Shown: in pieces, positions 1-10,734 of the stretch
Position numbering within the stretch: the first letter of the stretch is position 1
How the letters are laid out: each line of letters starts with the position of its first letter
Assembly (NCBI GenBank): GCA_025531455.1
Contig: JAMYHL010000072.1
Location: forward strand, 1 to 64,000
Reading direction: 5' to 3'
DNA length: 64,000 nt
DNA from: Apiotrichum sp. Y4204
Taxonomy: Eukaryota; Basidiomycota; Tremellomycetes; Trichosporonales; Trichosporonaceae
Position numbers and translations under genes: made by a program
Notes under the pieces: model-generated
Told to the model about the DNA's origin: nothing
The model's database searches: none
What the model saw: the letters and a program-made list of their open reading frames with translations, nothing else

Positions 1-1924
1 AACTGTATGCCGGTGTGGATCTCGTCCGGCGCCGGCGGGAGGGGCCGGTCAGGGCGGAGAGGGGAGATGCTCGGCGGGCCGGCGGACGTGGCCCGCGACG
101 GAGTCGAACCCGGCGTGATGGGGTTGCCGGGCGTGTCGGGGGTGACTGCCGACCTGTGCGTGTCAGGTATGGCGTGCAGGTCAGACATGGTGGATGGTGG
201 TAAGAGAGGATGGGAAAGTGAGAATGGTCTTGTGGTCATGTTAAAGAGTCTGGTTGCAGTTGTATGCTTGGGAGAGCGGTTGCTGGCAAGGCACAGTGAA
301 TGACGTACATGAGCGAAATGTGATCGAGTCTGCAAGCGGTGACGCTGAAGCGAAGTAAAGACAAAAAAGTGGGAGCGGATAGAAGCGAGTGGAACGAGGG
401 AACGGGTAGAACGAGGTCGACGCGTTGTGCCAATGAATGGATGCGATGAGGAAGCAAAGGATAAAGACAAGGGTTGTGAGAAAGGAGAAAGATGTTGTCA
501 AGAAGAATGTGACAGCCGAAAGAACTTGGCGGACGATTGTGTTCAAACCTCTCAAGCCATCCATCCACCACATTTCATCCACGACCGCGGCAGCTCTTGT
601 CCTCCATCCACATCCTCTACTCCAGAGTAATAAAGCACCTCAGAGCACACCGGTTTCACGCGCCGCAGTGCTTGGCGCAGCCTTGCAGACCACAAGTCGC
701 GCTCGCAGCTCGCAGCTCGCTTTCCACAGTTACTCCTGCCCTACTACTGAAACCTAGCTTCTATCCCGCGCATCGCGCTCGCTTGCAACTTGTGCTCACC
801 TCCCTACTGTACCTGCACCCTGTTCCTGGCTATAGCTGGCTATCCTACCGAACAGTGTCAGTTGCGTCCGCGCTCTGTAACGCCCTGCAGGCCGTGCGGG
901 ACCGCCGTTGCGACAAGATGAGAGCCCCCCCCCCCCCCCCGCCGCTGACGTCGAGGATCGAGGCCCGACCAGCCAGCAGGGGGCGTGAGTGTTTTAATGC
1001 TCCGGTCCAATCGCTGCCAAACGCTTGCTCTGACGTCTTGTGTTCCAGGTCGCGCGATTTCTGACATCGTATGCAGCACAGCACCACAACCGCAGCACAT
1101 GCAGCACCGTCACACCGTATCACATACTGTACTGCCGCGATATTACAAGACACCCAGAGTGTGCTGTAATTACTCCCCCCATTTACCAGGGACGAGACAA
1201 AGCGGCTGTGACCTGTGACACTACAAGACATTAGAAATTTCATTAGGAGTATTTTTAATTGTCTTGTGGGGATAGTTAGGATTGCCGATAAGATAACTAA
1301 GGTTATTAGAGTTTCTGTATTAGCCCTTAGTGCTATTACAAAGATCCTAATAGCCCTAATCACCCTGGTCCACAAGACAGCCTGGGTGTGACCTGTGACA
1401 GCACAAGACAATCTGGCTGTGACCCGTGACAGGGTGTCTTGTAATATCGCGGCAGTACAGTATCACCTCCAGGTAGAGCGTATCGCGAGAGTCGCGTGGT
1501 TGCCATCCCACCTTCGACCCACCTCACACCCGAGCGACCTCGATGCGAGACGGAGACGAGATTCCGACATTCAGATGCAAGCGGGATCGCGAGTCGTGGC
1601 ATATCGGCGCTTTTGCATCCATGCCAAGCTCGTCATCCACCTCCATGCCGCGTCGAACGTGTTCCAGCACAGTGATCATGTGAGCGCGTCCCGGAGGACC
1701 GGACGGAGGTAGCCGAGCCTATCCGAGCCGAGGAGGCCGATTTCCGAGCATTCAGGCTCTCGACGGAATGGAATGGGGATTGTAACTCGAGAACGACGTT
1801 ATCTATATCTGCATCTGATATCTCGAGTGTCTACAGTAAACCCAGATCACAGTTCCCCCCGACAGATACCCAGAACTCCTCCCCTTCCGCCTCCTGCTGT
1901 CCCATTGGCCTCTCCCAACTCACC
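1..1924. other. Left-edge region without a supported gene
   Basis: No open frame here looks like a real protein: the short frames overlap on both strands and show no family motif or splice pattern. The stretch contains a run of 16 C at 925-940 and the MITE-like element at 1124-1463. The last 150 bases before the hydrolase start are pyrimidine-rich and probably hold its promoter and leader. Confidence 0.6.
1124..1463. mobile_element. MITE-like non-autonomous DNA transposon
   Basis: A 340 bp element is bounded by perfect 32-bp terminal inverted repeats, left 1124-1155 and right 1432-1463, whose outer ends read ATACTGTACTGCCGCG. The trinucleotide CAC lies directly outside both ends (1121-1123 and 1464-1466), consistent with a 3-bp target-site duplication. 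Subterminal copies of a GTGACCTGTGACA-like motif occur near 1209, 1387 and 1417, as expected for transposase-binding sites. The centre (about 1230-1350) is AT-rich, unlike the flanks. It has no coding capacity, so it would need a transposase in trans. A 3-bp duplication fits several superfamilies (for example CACTA or PIF/Harbinger), and I cannot assign one. Confidence 0.85.
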
Positions 1925-3077
1925 ATGGCCCGCCCGCTGCCTCGCTGCCGGCCAGGCTTCACAGACCACATCTTCAAGACCTCGCACGGCGTTCCCCTCC
2001 CTCTGCGTTTCTGGCCGGCAGCCGCGGGCGACGGCCCGCGCCCGTGGCTCCTGTGGGTCCATGGCGGTGCGTATTAGTGCCGGCTTACACTCCACTCCAC
2101 TCCGCAGCCGACTCGCAGCTCGCAGCTCGCTGACATCAGGCGGGTACACGTGTGGCAAGTGGTCGGCGCCGACCGCGTGGGTGTCCCGCGCCTTCGCAGA
2201 GCGGGGGTACGCCGTCGTATCGGTAGGCTACCGCCTCCAGCCGCAAGCGAGCATGCGCGACATGGTCTCGGACTGCATCGACGCCGCGGCGTGGTGCCAT
2301 GCGCACCGGCAAAAACTGGGGGTGAGCGAGCGGTGGGTGGTGGGGGGAGCGAGTTCGGGGGCAACGCTCGCGGCCATGACGGCGCATTTGGCGGAGAAGA
2401 AGCCCAGCGCCGTGGTATCAGTATATGGGCTGCTGGATACGGCGCATTATCTCTCGGACGAGAAGGTGCGCGCGGTGCCCGAAGACGAGTATATCGAGGC
2501 GAGCGAGGATGAGCTCGCGAAGCTTATCACCGATCGGGATCTGGGGAATGCAGAGGTGCAGAATCCGTGGGCGTCAGAGTTCCCGCCGGCGGTTTCGCTC
2601 GAGGAATGCCGCGCGTCCCTCGGCCTTCCCGAGTGGTCCCCATCTCGCAAGAATCGCGTACGCCACGACCTGTACACCTATGTCGCGCGGCACCAGAACC
2701 TCATGGACGTGGTGTACCGCCGTGAAGAGTTTGCCGAGGGGGCAGCCGGCGATGCGGAGTTTAGAGAGGCCGTCGCGGCCTTCTCCCCTACCCAGATGCT
2801 CGAGGAGAAGAAGACGTTTCCGCCGACGTACTTTCTCCATGGGGAGGAGGATCATATTGTCCCCACGGCGCAGACGACGGTCATGGCTGCGAAACTCAAG
2901 GACATGGGCGTCCCCCACGAGGTGTACTATGAGCCCGGGGCGGGGCATGTCTACGACTTTGCGTTCGAGGTGAGTGGTCGTAATTGCATTTCTAACTTGC
3001 AGACACCAGAGGACAAGGGGTGGGCAGAGAACGTCGAGCCCTGTCTCGACTTTGTTGATCGGCATGTCATGCCATAG
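1925..3077 (+). CDS. Alpha/beta hydrolase, HSL-type esterase/lipase
   Basis: Model of three exons, 1925-2066, 2140-2969 and 3003-3077, giving 348 residues. The first intron splits the oxyanion-hole motif, and only after splicing does HGGGY appear, which supports the start and the junction. The nucleophile elbow is GASSG, followed later by an acidic residue in LHGEEDHIVP and the catalytic-type histidine in GAGHVYDF. This is the layout of the hormone-sensitive-lipase branch of carboxylesterases. The second intron is only 33 nt and has no in-frame stop, so it could also be retained, adding 11 residues. It carries a CTAAC branch site 7 nt before its end. No signal peptide or membrane segment is seen, so it is probably cytosolic; the substrate is unknown. 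It converges on the PP2C gene across about 290 bp. Confidence 0.88.
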
Positions 3078-3364
3078 ACGTAGCGCGTAGCGGATACCAG
3101 AATGGGTGAATTAGTTGTCACTGGGGTAGTGGATTAGTTGTAGAATCTGAGATGAATCGATACAGTCCTTGTCAGTGCACCGCTCGACATGCCCGCAACT
3201 CTCCAATCATGGAATACGGATCGATCGTAGTGTACACGTCTACATGCAAAACTACACGAGCACAGTCTGCGCCTCCAGCCCCCCTCACGCCTCACGCCCA
3301 GCCATGCCTCATCTACGCGTGCCGCGTCGTTGCTCGTACGGTCATTTTGCCCACCACCCCTTCT

Positions 3365-5060
3365 CTACTTGGCATAGAAACGAATCACCATGATGCTCAG
3401 ATTGTCGGTCGAATAGTTGCTCATCGCGTGCTCGAGGAGACGCTTCGACGCTTCCTGCGGGTCCTGCAGATCACGCACCAGATCCACCGCGTCCTGATCG
3501 TCACACACGTCCCAGAGCTGCCGTCAGATGAGAAACTTAAGCGGCATCTGCACACTTACACCATCACAGGCCACGATCAGAAACTCGTCCTCGTCATCGA
3601 GATCTGTCTGAGTCGTGTACGGCGCACCGACCACAAACTCCTTCATCGACGCGTCTCCTAGTGAGCGGGTAACCGCGAGAACACCTGGAATCAGTCGATG
3701 CACCTCAGAAGTGGAAGGAACTGGACTGAGGGCCAAACTTGCGCGCGGCTGCTCGGTCCCTCACCAAGCTTCACACTTACCATTCACACGGTGGTTCATG
3801 ACGAATCCTCCCGCATCGGTAATACGCTTCGCCTCTTGACTGTCGCTTCCCTTGTGATCGTATGTGAGGCGCACAGCCTTGCCCGCGCGGCAGAGCACAG
3901 CACGCGCGTCGCCCACGTTGGCGGTATAGAGCACACGACGCGTTCCGCTGGGGCACTTGGGGTCGATCGCATCGATGCGCGGTGCCTCAACGGACACGTC
4001 GTCCTCGATCGCAGAGTCGCTGTCCCGAGGGCTGCTTCCTGTCAGTCCGCGGACAAAGTCGCGGATACGGCGCCCAGAGAGCTTGCGGCGCAGACTGTGT
4101 TCCGGTGTTGCGGCCCCACCAATCCCTCCTGCAGATCCAGCGCCCATCGACGTTCGCCTGGACAGCGCCTGACCGCTCGTCTGCGCTTCTAGCTCCTCTT
4201 CCCCCTTGCCCTCCATAAGGCCGCGCGATTGAATGGCAGGGTTGTGGAAGCCGCAGTTCACGTTGTCCGTGTCTTCCTCAATGCGAAGGAATGCTGTGAC
4301 GGCTGTGCAGCCAGAATGTTGCTTCGTGCGATACGCGAGCGCCCCCAGACGGCGGTCGACGGCGAGGTACACCCTGTTGAGAACATCTGGGATGGGCTCG
4401 TTGGGGAAGTCGACCAGCCCATCAAGCAGGTACTCGTGAAAGTTCTGTCCGCACCACTCGGCGGCGTGTTTACCGGCATGGCCACTTGATGTTAGCAGGG
4501 CACTGATGACGGCCACTCACTCAAACACGGCAAAGTAACCCTGGCCGCGCACGCCTGCATAGTCGTAGATGAAGCTGTGTGCGTCCTCCATGGTGCGTCG
4601 ACAGCGCTTGTTGCGGTCTTCGCTGACGCCGACGCGGAAAGGCTGGCGCGGGTCTTCAGATGTCGGCGGTGTGACGTCCCCGGTAGCGCCAGGGGGAGGA
4701 GCCGCGCCAGTCGCTTGGCTTCCCTGGAGGGGTCCATTTGGAGCACTGGTGTTGACAGCCGGATGGCGGTTGAGAACCTGATGTGGTTAGCAAAAGGGCA
4801 AGGGACACTGAAGGGAAGGTGGTCAAAAACACCACCTGGCCAACTCTACGTACCCCAAAGGTGTCCTGACCATCCGCATGGGAGACGCTCTTGCTCCTCG
4901 CATTCGGGCTGTCCGTCAAGCCGCCGGGGCGCTTCATGGGTGTGTGTTCAATGACGGGAGATCCACTTGGCGAAAGAGAGGCGGGGGTGTTGACAACCTG
5001 CGGCGGCGAGTTGACGGATCTGGATGTTGAAGTAAACCGGAGACGAAGGGATCCCATCAT
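3365..5060 (-). CDS. PP2C-type Ser/Thr protein phosphatase, PTC1-like
   Basis: Five exons (5060-4854, 4777-4521, 4484-3781, 3684-3560, 3517-3365) give 481 residues. PP2C metal-binding motifs are in order: [10 protein letters not shown] near residue 133, FDGHAGKH around 155 (the Asp codon is split by a 36-nt intron), NVGDARAVL around 344, an ACDG Asp, and [10 protein letters not shown] near the C-terminus. This is a manganese/magnesium-dependent phosphatase; the RRTMED form resembles yeast Ptc1, which damps stress MAP kinase signalling. The first 100 or so residues are Ser/Pro-rich and probably disordered. An insertion of about 105 residues (roughly 227-335), rich in Ser, Arg and Gly, interrupts the catalytic domain before VLYTANVGD. 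The start at 5060 is the first in-frame Met of exon 1. Confidence 0.9.
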
Positions 5061-5636
5061 CGTTGGAGGTGAGAGTGGAGTTTACCGTAGGGAAGAGTGA
5101 GCGGAAGGAAACAGAGATAAGGAGACGGTAGTGACAACAACGATAGATAAGAGGAGAAAAAAGTGGATGCGAGTCAGTAAACTGGACGGAGAAAAGACAC
5201 GACGAGAATGAGACGACAACATGACTGTGGTTGACAGCGGGCGCCGACCGCTGATGAAACAAGTCGGCACACCGTCTGTGCAGAAACACAGCGAGGGTCG
5301 GCCGAATCGTCTTTATTGGCGGCTACGCGCAGCCGTGGGGTGTAGCGAGGGAGGACAAAAGGATGAGCATGACGGGCGCTTCCTGTCCGGCCAAGTTGCG
5401 GGAGCACAGGCTCTCCTCCGACGTCGAAGGACTAACTTCCCATCTGACACTGAACGGCCAATGACTTTGAACAGAAGCAGTCCTCTAATCATTACCACAT
5501 GTTGGTTGCGCCCCGCGTCTCAGCCATACCAGAAAAGGTCGAAGAGGCTGCACGGGGCCACATGGGTGATAGGCCCGACGACATGACGCTCTTGAAATCT
5601 TGAAAAGAGATACAAGAGAAAATAAATGTCACTCAC

Positions 5637-6680
5637 GTTGACGACTCTGGTGACCTTGTTACTGCGCAGGGTTAGTGATCAAAAAGAATGAGGGAGAACT
5701 GGATGTGGTGGTGGTGGTGCGGAGAACTGGAAGGAGACGCCGAGAAAAATGGTGATAAGCAAGAGAGGAGGTAGGTAGTAGGGTCGTGATGTGTGGTGTG
5801 ACGATCGATACACGACGAAATGACGCTGAGGGTCGCGAGATCCATAAGGGTGGCCACCTGCAGGGGTGCTGCCGGACGTTCCACCCCGGCCGCTCCGTAC
5901 ACAAGGGCACGGAGCAGAGCTCCGACCTAACGAGACTTTTGTCATCACGGCAGCGGCGCGTGGGGGTCCACACAGCTCCCGCATGTGCGCATGCTGCACA
6001 GCAACGGGAAGCATTGAAGTTCACTGCCCTCCATGGTTTGAGCGGAACGAGCCCACCAAACAGCACCAGGATCCAGCCATAGGGTGTCGACCAAATAGGG
6101 TCAGGCAGGACATGAACGGGGTGGGTGCACATGTCCCACGGGGGTGGCTGAGTACTGTCGTTTCTGTCTCAGTGCCCGAGGCGACGAGTGCCCAGGATAT
6201 CGAGACTACAGCCCATCCCTACGCTGGTGGCCTGTATGGCCAGCGACTCCGCCGGCCACTGTGCAGCGCGCAGCCCGGCTCCCTATCTCCTGCATAGCTT
6301 GGTCCCCGTCCTGGCCCGTGGCCGGTGCGTGGGCGATGCGTGCAGGCTCGCGGTGCCCTGATCGATTTGTGATACCTGGCATATCGCATATCTGGACCGA
6401 TTGCCTCGTGCTTGGAGACATATCGGCGGCGCGGCGGCGCGAGCGCGAGCAGCTCGAGCAGGCTAGGCGCGAGATGGACATGATCGATTGCCCCGTTGTA
6501 GACGCACGGCATTCACCTGCTCGCGCGATGCCATCTAATCTGAAATCCAAAACACGAAAAGAAAACAAGACAGAAAAGAAGCAACAGGTACTCACTGTCT
6601 GGTGCGGTATTGAGCTGTGAGAGGGTCGGGTGGTCGGGGTGCGCGCGCGCGAGGGACGACTGCTGTTGTTGGTCGGCCAT
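5637..6680 (-). CDS. Possible small spliced gene, product unknown (5' part)
   Basis: A good start context (CCACCATGG, Met at 6680-6678) opens a 28-codon Gln-rich exon ending at 6596 in a clean GTGAGT donor. On the same strand a CTAAC/GCGCAG acceptor opens a 25-nt exon at 5661-5637 that ends in another GTGAGT donor, and a TTTTCAAG acceptor follows about 38 bases on. One reading stays open through these junctions and stops near 5525, for about 65 residues, but it requires a roughly 930-nt intron and matches no family I know. A middle exon may be missing. The signals suggest a transcribed spliced unit, but the protein model is a guess. Confidence 0.25.
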
Positions 6681-8231
6681 GGTGGGTGGGTGTTGGAGCG
6701 AGGCGATGGGATAAAAGGAAGGAAGGCGGGATGTTGATACGATGGATGGGATGGGAAGAGATGCGATGCGATGCAATGAGATGAGATGCAGGCCGGCGTG
6801 TGGTGTACAGCAAAGTGCGGGATGGATGGAATGGATGTAAAGGGGATGGATGGAGTTGGGAGCTTGGGAGACGAGGAAGAGGCACAGGATCACAGGAGTA
6901 GGAGCGGCGATGACGGCGCAAACCACGGGGGATGTGCCGAGAGAGGACCTGAAAAGGAACGCTGGCCGCTGACCGCTGGGCGAGTCACGGGCTGGGTGGT
7001 CCAGTGGGCGGCCAAGTGCGACGGAGAAACAAGATGGTTGGACGTTGGTTTGCACTTCTCGTCACATCTTCTTCCGTTTGCGCTATTCTTGCGCGCAGAG
7101 TCGCAACAGTGAGCGGAAGCATGTCGAGCACGGGATCTCATTATCTCGGTGGAGTCCGGAGAGTACGAATTCGGCGCTAGCATCCCACTGATCCACTGAC
7201 AGAGCATGCAGAGCACGGGGGCACACATGCGCACACAATATGCAGAAGGGGCACGCTACCACCGCTTTTGGCCGCATCGCCCTCGCACTGCAGACTTCTG
7301 AGTGAGCAGTGCAGAGACTGGAGAATCTGCACTGCGCGTAGATAGGCGCGATCACGACCAGCGTGTGCATGTACCATGTGCATCCTGCATCCTCGTCGGC
7401 CTCATCTTCCGTTTTGCGATCTCATGTCCTCGTGCTTCCACGTCGAACGCGCCGCGGAGATCACGGAACGTACGGGACAGCGTGAGTGATGCATGGATCC
7501 GGCTATCTGGCGCGAGGGGGGACGGGGGCGCGGAGTGGGGCCGCGCGCATAAGAGTGGCGGTGAGGAGGACCATGGCGATGAAGCCGACATGCGTCATTC
7601 AGCAGGATCGCAGCCAGGGGGGGAGCGCGTGCCGCAGATCGAGGTTGATTGGCAGGGGAAAAGGGGCAGGAGATTAGCAAAGGCACTCTCCCCTCCTCTG
7701 ATCGATCTGATCCCTCGATCCCTCAGCCCTCCGGATCCCTCCTGACAATCCCACCTTCTTTCCGCGGCTCCTTGTTCCAAAGCTTTGAATTTTGCTATTG
7801 AGTCGAGTACGGTGGTGACGACCTGTTTCACTCGCCATCTGCCAGTCTCTTCATCAATGTCTCATGTCTCAATGCTGCATTCACTACATGCTATAATTGT
7901 GAAGGGGGCCCCCTCACCTTTCTCAGCCTTCGCGGCACTGGATGACCACCAGCTGCCAGCTGCAGTCCAGCAATCTGCACCATGTATACAGATCGACAGC
8001 CAGTCAGTCACCCGATCACCGAACTGCTTCCAAGCACTTTACGTCACCTCGCGTGATGGTTTGATATAATACACGTCATTCCATCTGTCTCTAGCAAGAT
8101 TGATTGATAAGACGGTTCCCATTGCCGCTCGGCGTCGGACTTCCGTCGACCACTTCGGGCTGCTTACCTCCACTTGCTCTAACTCTCGACTTCTGGCTCC
8201 TCTCCATCATCACCAATCATCGCCACCAACC
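6681..8231. other. Intergenic region upstream of ISA2
   Basis: I see no protein-coding gene here. The first 250 bases are rich in ATGGATGGA-type purine runs, which read as a pyrimidine-rich leader on the minus strand, consistent with a transcript starting toward 6680. The last 150 bases are pyrimidine-rich on the plus strand and look like the ISA2 leader, ending in CCAACCATGG. Confidence 0.5.
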
Positions 8232-9161
8232 ATGGCAGCAAGACTATCGTTCATGCACGCCTCGCGCGTTCTCTCGCGGCGCGTCCCGACCCTCATCCCC
8301 AGGCGCACTCTTCCCCGCACCATTCCCTCTACATTCCTGCGCGCGGCCTCCTCTGCGCCGTCCATGTCCTCGTCATCCCCGAACCTTCCGCCCATCCCGT
8401 CCGCGCCGCGTATCGCCGTGGACCCGCCGTCGCTCGACAAGATCCGCGAAGAGGGCTTCCTCGAGGACCCGAAGCTCGTCCCCGAGGCCGAAGCATCTAT
8501 TGTCATAACCCCCGAGGCTGTGCGGCAGCTCGCGATCCTCGCCGAGAAGGAGCCGGCGGGCAGCCCGCTCGCGCTCCGCGTTGGCGTCGACTCGGGAGGA
8601 TGCCATGGATACCAGTACATTATGGAGCTGACGGAGGAGCGTGGCGCGGATGATTAGTGAGTAGCCGGAGGAGGAGGCGGAGCAAGAAATGTGTGCTAAT
8701 CTTCAGCGTGTTCACTCCCGAGGGCGTTGCCGCTATTCCGGTGCTCGTGGACCTCATGTCGCTCGGTCTCCTGAAGGGTATGTTGACTCTAAAATGAGTA
8801 GGAATCGCTGCTGACATTGTGTTCTCTATCTTGAACTCCGCCGCGTTTATGTCCCTCCCCACTTCATACTCGCCACCTTGACTCCGGCCACTTCGTACCA
8901 ACATCGCACACGAACATTGCACGGTTTCTCAACCTCGACCCTCGTTACCCGACGATGATATCCTGCTCCTCTCCGCATCCATCTCGCCGCTCCGCGCACC
9001 TCTCCTCCCCCGTCTTTTTATCCCCCACAGGCGCAACACTTCACTACGCGACCGAGCTGATTGGCTCGTCGTTCCGTCTGCAGGACAATCCGCAGGCCAA
9101 GGACGGCGGCGCGTGCGGCTGCGGCGTCAGCTGGGAGGCCAAGGATGGCCTTAGCATGTAG
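8232..9161 (+). CDS. ISA2: Mitochondrial A-type Fe-S carrier Isa2
   Basis: Exons 8232-8656, 8707-8777 and 9031-9161 give 208 residues. The N-terminal 60 or so residues are rich in Arg, Ser and Ala with almost no acidic residue, as in a mitochondrial presequence. The A-type (HesB/IscA) domain follows, with the three conserved cysteines in SGGCHGYQYI and in the C-terminal GACGCGVSWE; NPQAKDGGACGCG is the Isa2-style ending. The family acts with Isa1 in making [4Fe-4S] clusters for mitochondrial enzymes such as aconitase. The second intron is 253 nt, several times longer than most in this window. The start has a strong context and the presequence begins there, so it is well supported. Confidence 0.93.
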
Positions 9162-9379
9162 AGAGTAGCACTGAGAAGTACCATATGCACAGATCACCAC
9201 AAGATGGAGAGGAGGTGGCAACTTGACTGCTGGTAGGGAGGCAAGCGAACGCTCTGCGTCTCCGCATGTACCAGGCACTTCCAGTTCCAATACCCAATTG
9301 CGCCCATGCTCCACAAGTCGCCCACGATCCGGCGCTCACAACATGTCAGTCCGGATAGAATGAATGCATAGTATACAGC

Positions 9380-10338
9380 CTAGTCGTCGTACCGTCCCCC
9401 CTCGTCTGAAAGTCAGCACAGCCCAAATACCGAAACCTACCCTCTCCGCCCTCGCCAGCACTATCGTCGTCGCCCTCGCCATTATCAAAGTAATTGTGGT
9501 CATAGTCCTGGTGGTCGTCCGACGCGTCCGAAAAGTCAAAGTCGTCGTCGACATCCTCGTCCCCTTCCTCCTCTTCCTCGCCCTCCTCATCATCTCCCTC
9601 GAGGACGCGGCGCCGCTTCCGTGCTCGCGCGGCCTCGCCTGCCCGCCCGTCATTGCTCACGCCCTCAAAGTACTCGCTCCACAGCGCCGGCGGGAACAGG
9701 TCCTGGTACATGTGCAGCTTCTCTACCGAGAGGATCGTCGTTCCTGATCCCCCCGTGGTTGCCGGCGCCTGGCGGCGGTAGCGGTCCGAGTATGACTCAA
9801 TTTCTGGCGTTAGCGGGTCTAAAACTTCGTTCGCTTGGAACAGCAAATGACTGTCGCGTTCTTCACACAGTCACACAGGTCCCCGCTCCATTACTAGAGA
9901 CGAGGGGTTTTGCGGCTCCCGCACACCTATCTGACTCACCCACACCAATAACTTTGCGTTCGCTCGCCAGCCGCCACGGTGCACCATCGCGCTTCCCATG
10001 CTCGCCTGCCTGCCCGTCCGCAAGATCGCGCCCAAAGGCAATGCTGTGGGATACGATCGACGACTCGAGCTCCGTCGGCCCCGGAAGTTCGGCGGCCTTG
10101 TCCAGTGGCTGTTGTCAGTAATCCGACAGTTTTGAGGCGTAGTGACCCATGTCGCTGAAGACGATCCACCCCGACTCACAGGATACATCATTCCGCTTCC
10201 CTTTGTCGGCCGGCTAAAGCTCTCAAACACGGCGCGCGAGTCCTCCTTTGACATACCCGCGAACGCGGCGTTGAACGCGTCGCGCGCCGTGTTGTTCCCG
10301 CCGCCACGGCCGCGGCCGCGCCAGCCTCCGCGTGACAT
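9380..10338 (-). CDS. RPC31: RNA polymerase III subunit Rpc31 (C31/RPC7)
   Basis: Exons 10338-10180, 10108-9940, 9860-9441 and 9405-9380 give 257 residues. The N-terminus is an Arg/Gly stretch (MSRGGWRGRGRGGG) followed by the family block around PLDKAAELPGPTE. The C-terminal third is extremely acidic, with runs of Glu and Asp, and contains DHNYFDNGEGDDD, matching the DYxxNYFDNGE signature of Rpc31/RPC7. The protein is part of the Rpc82-Rpc34-Rpc31 subcomplex needed for initiation of tRNA and 5S rRNA transcription. The last exon is 26 nt and encodes DEGGRYDD. The gene is divergent from the SCJ1-type gene with 396 bp between starts. Confidence 0.87.
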
Positions 10339-10734
10339 CGGTGATGAATTGAAGGTGGTGGGAAGGGGAGGGGGTGAGAGGGGTCGAGGTTGGACGGGAT
10401 GGGAGCGAGGGGAGCGAGATGGACTGGACAGAAAATATCTGCAGAGATTGCAGATTGCTTCTGTCGGTTTTGATCGAGAGGATTGAATCTTTGGGTGGCG
10501 ACTGCCGCCAAAACGTTGGCTCAAAGTGGCCGAGTGAGGAAATTTTGGTTCCGTTGATATGGGATGTGGTGGAAGCTGTGGAACTCGGGTGGCCACGTCC
10601 GACGGCTAGATTACGAGAATCCCAAGAAACAGGCGACACGTCCACACACATTTGTCAAGTCTTGTGCAGCCATTCATCTATCTCGCCTCTCCACTCTTCT
10701 TTCTCTGTCCACCACTCCACCACTCTCCTTCACC
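10339..10734. promoter_or_regulatory. Shared promoter region of RPC31 and the SCJ1-type gene
   Basis: A 396-bp stretch lies between two divergent start codons. It has pyrimidine-rich leaders on both sides (10339-10440 on the minus strand and about 10670-10734 on the plus strand) and no TATA box that I can recognise. No coding frame is supported. Confidence 0.5.

Noticed and set aside
86..115. GGGTTCGACTCC on the minus strand, like a tRNA B box
   Set aside because: The flanking bases do not form a T-arm stem and there is no A box at the right distance.
704..725. CTCGCAGCTCGCAGCTCGCT repeated near 704 and again near 2113
   Set aside because: It is a short 8-bp internal repeat occurring twice; no longer duplicated segment flanks it.
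925..940. Run of 16 C
   Set aside because: Listed only as simple sequence; no function can be argued and the exact length may be a sequencing artefact.
5600..5665. Tom7-like string NKVTRVVN followed by a KSVMSSGLSP-like stretch
   Set aside because: The two pieces are in incompatible phases across the visible intron, so the resemblance is by chance or the model is wrong.
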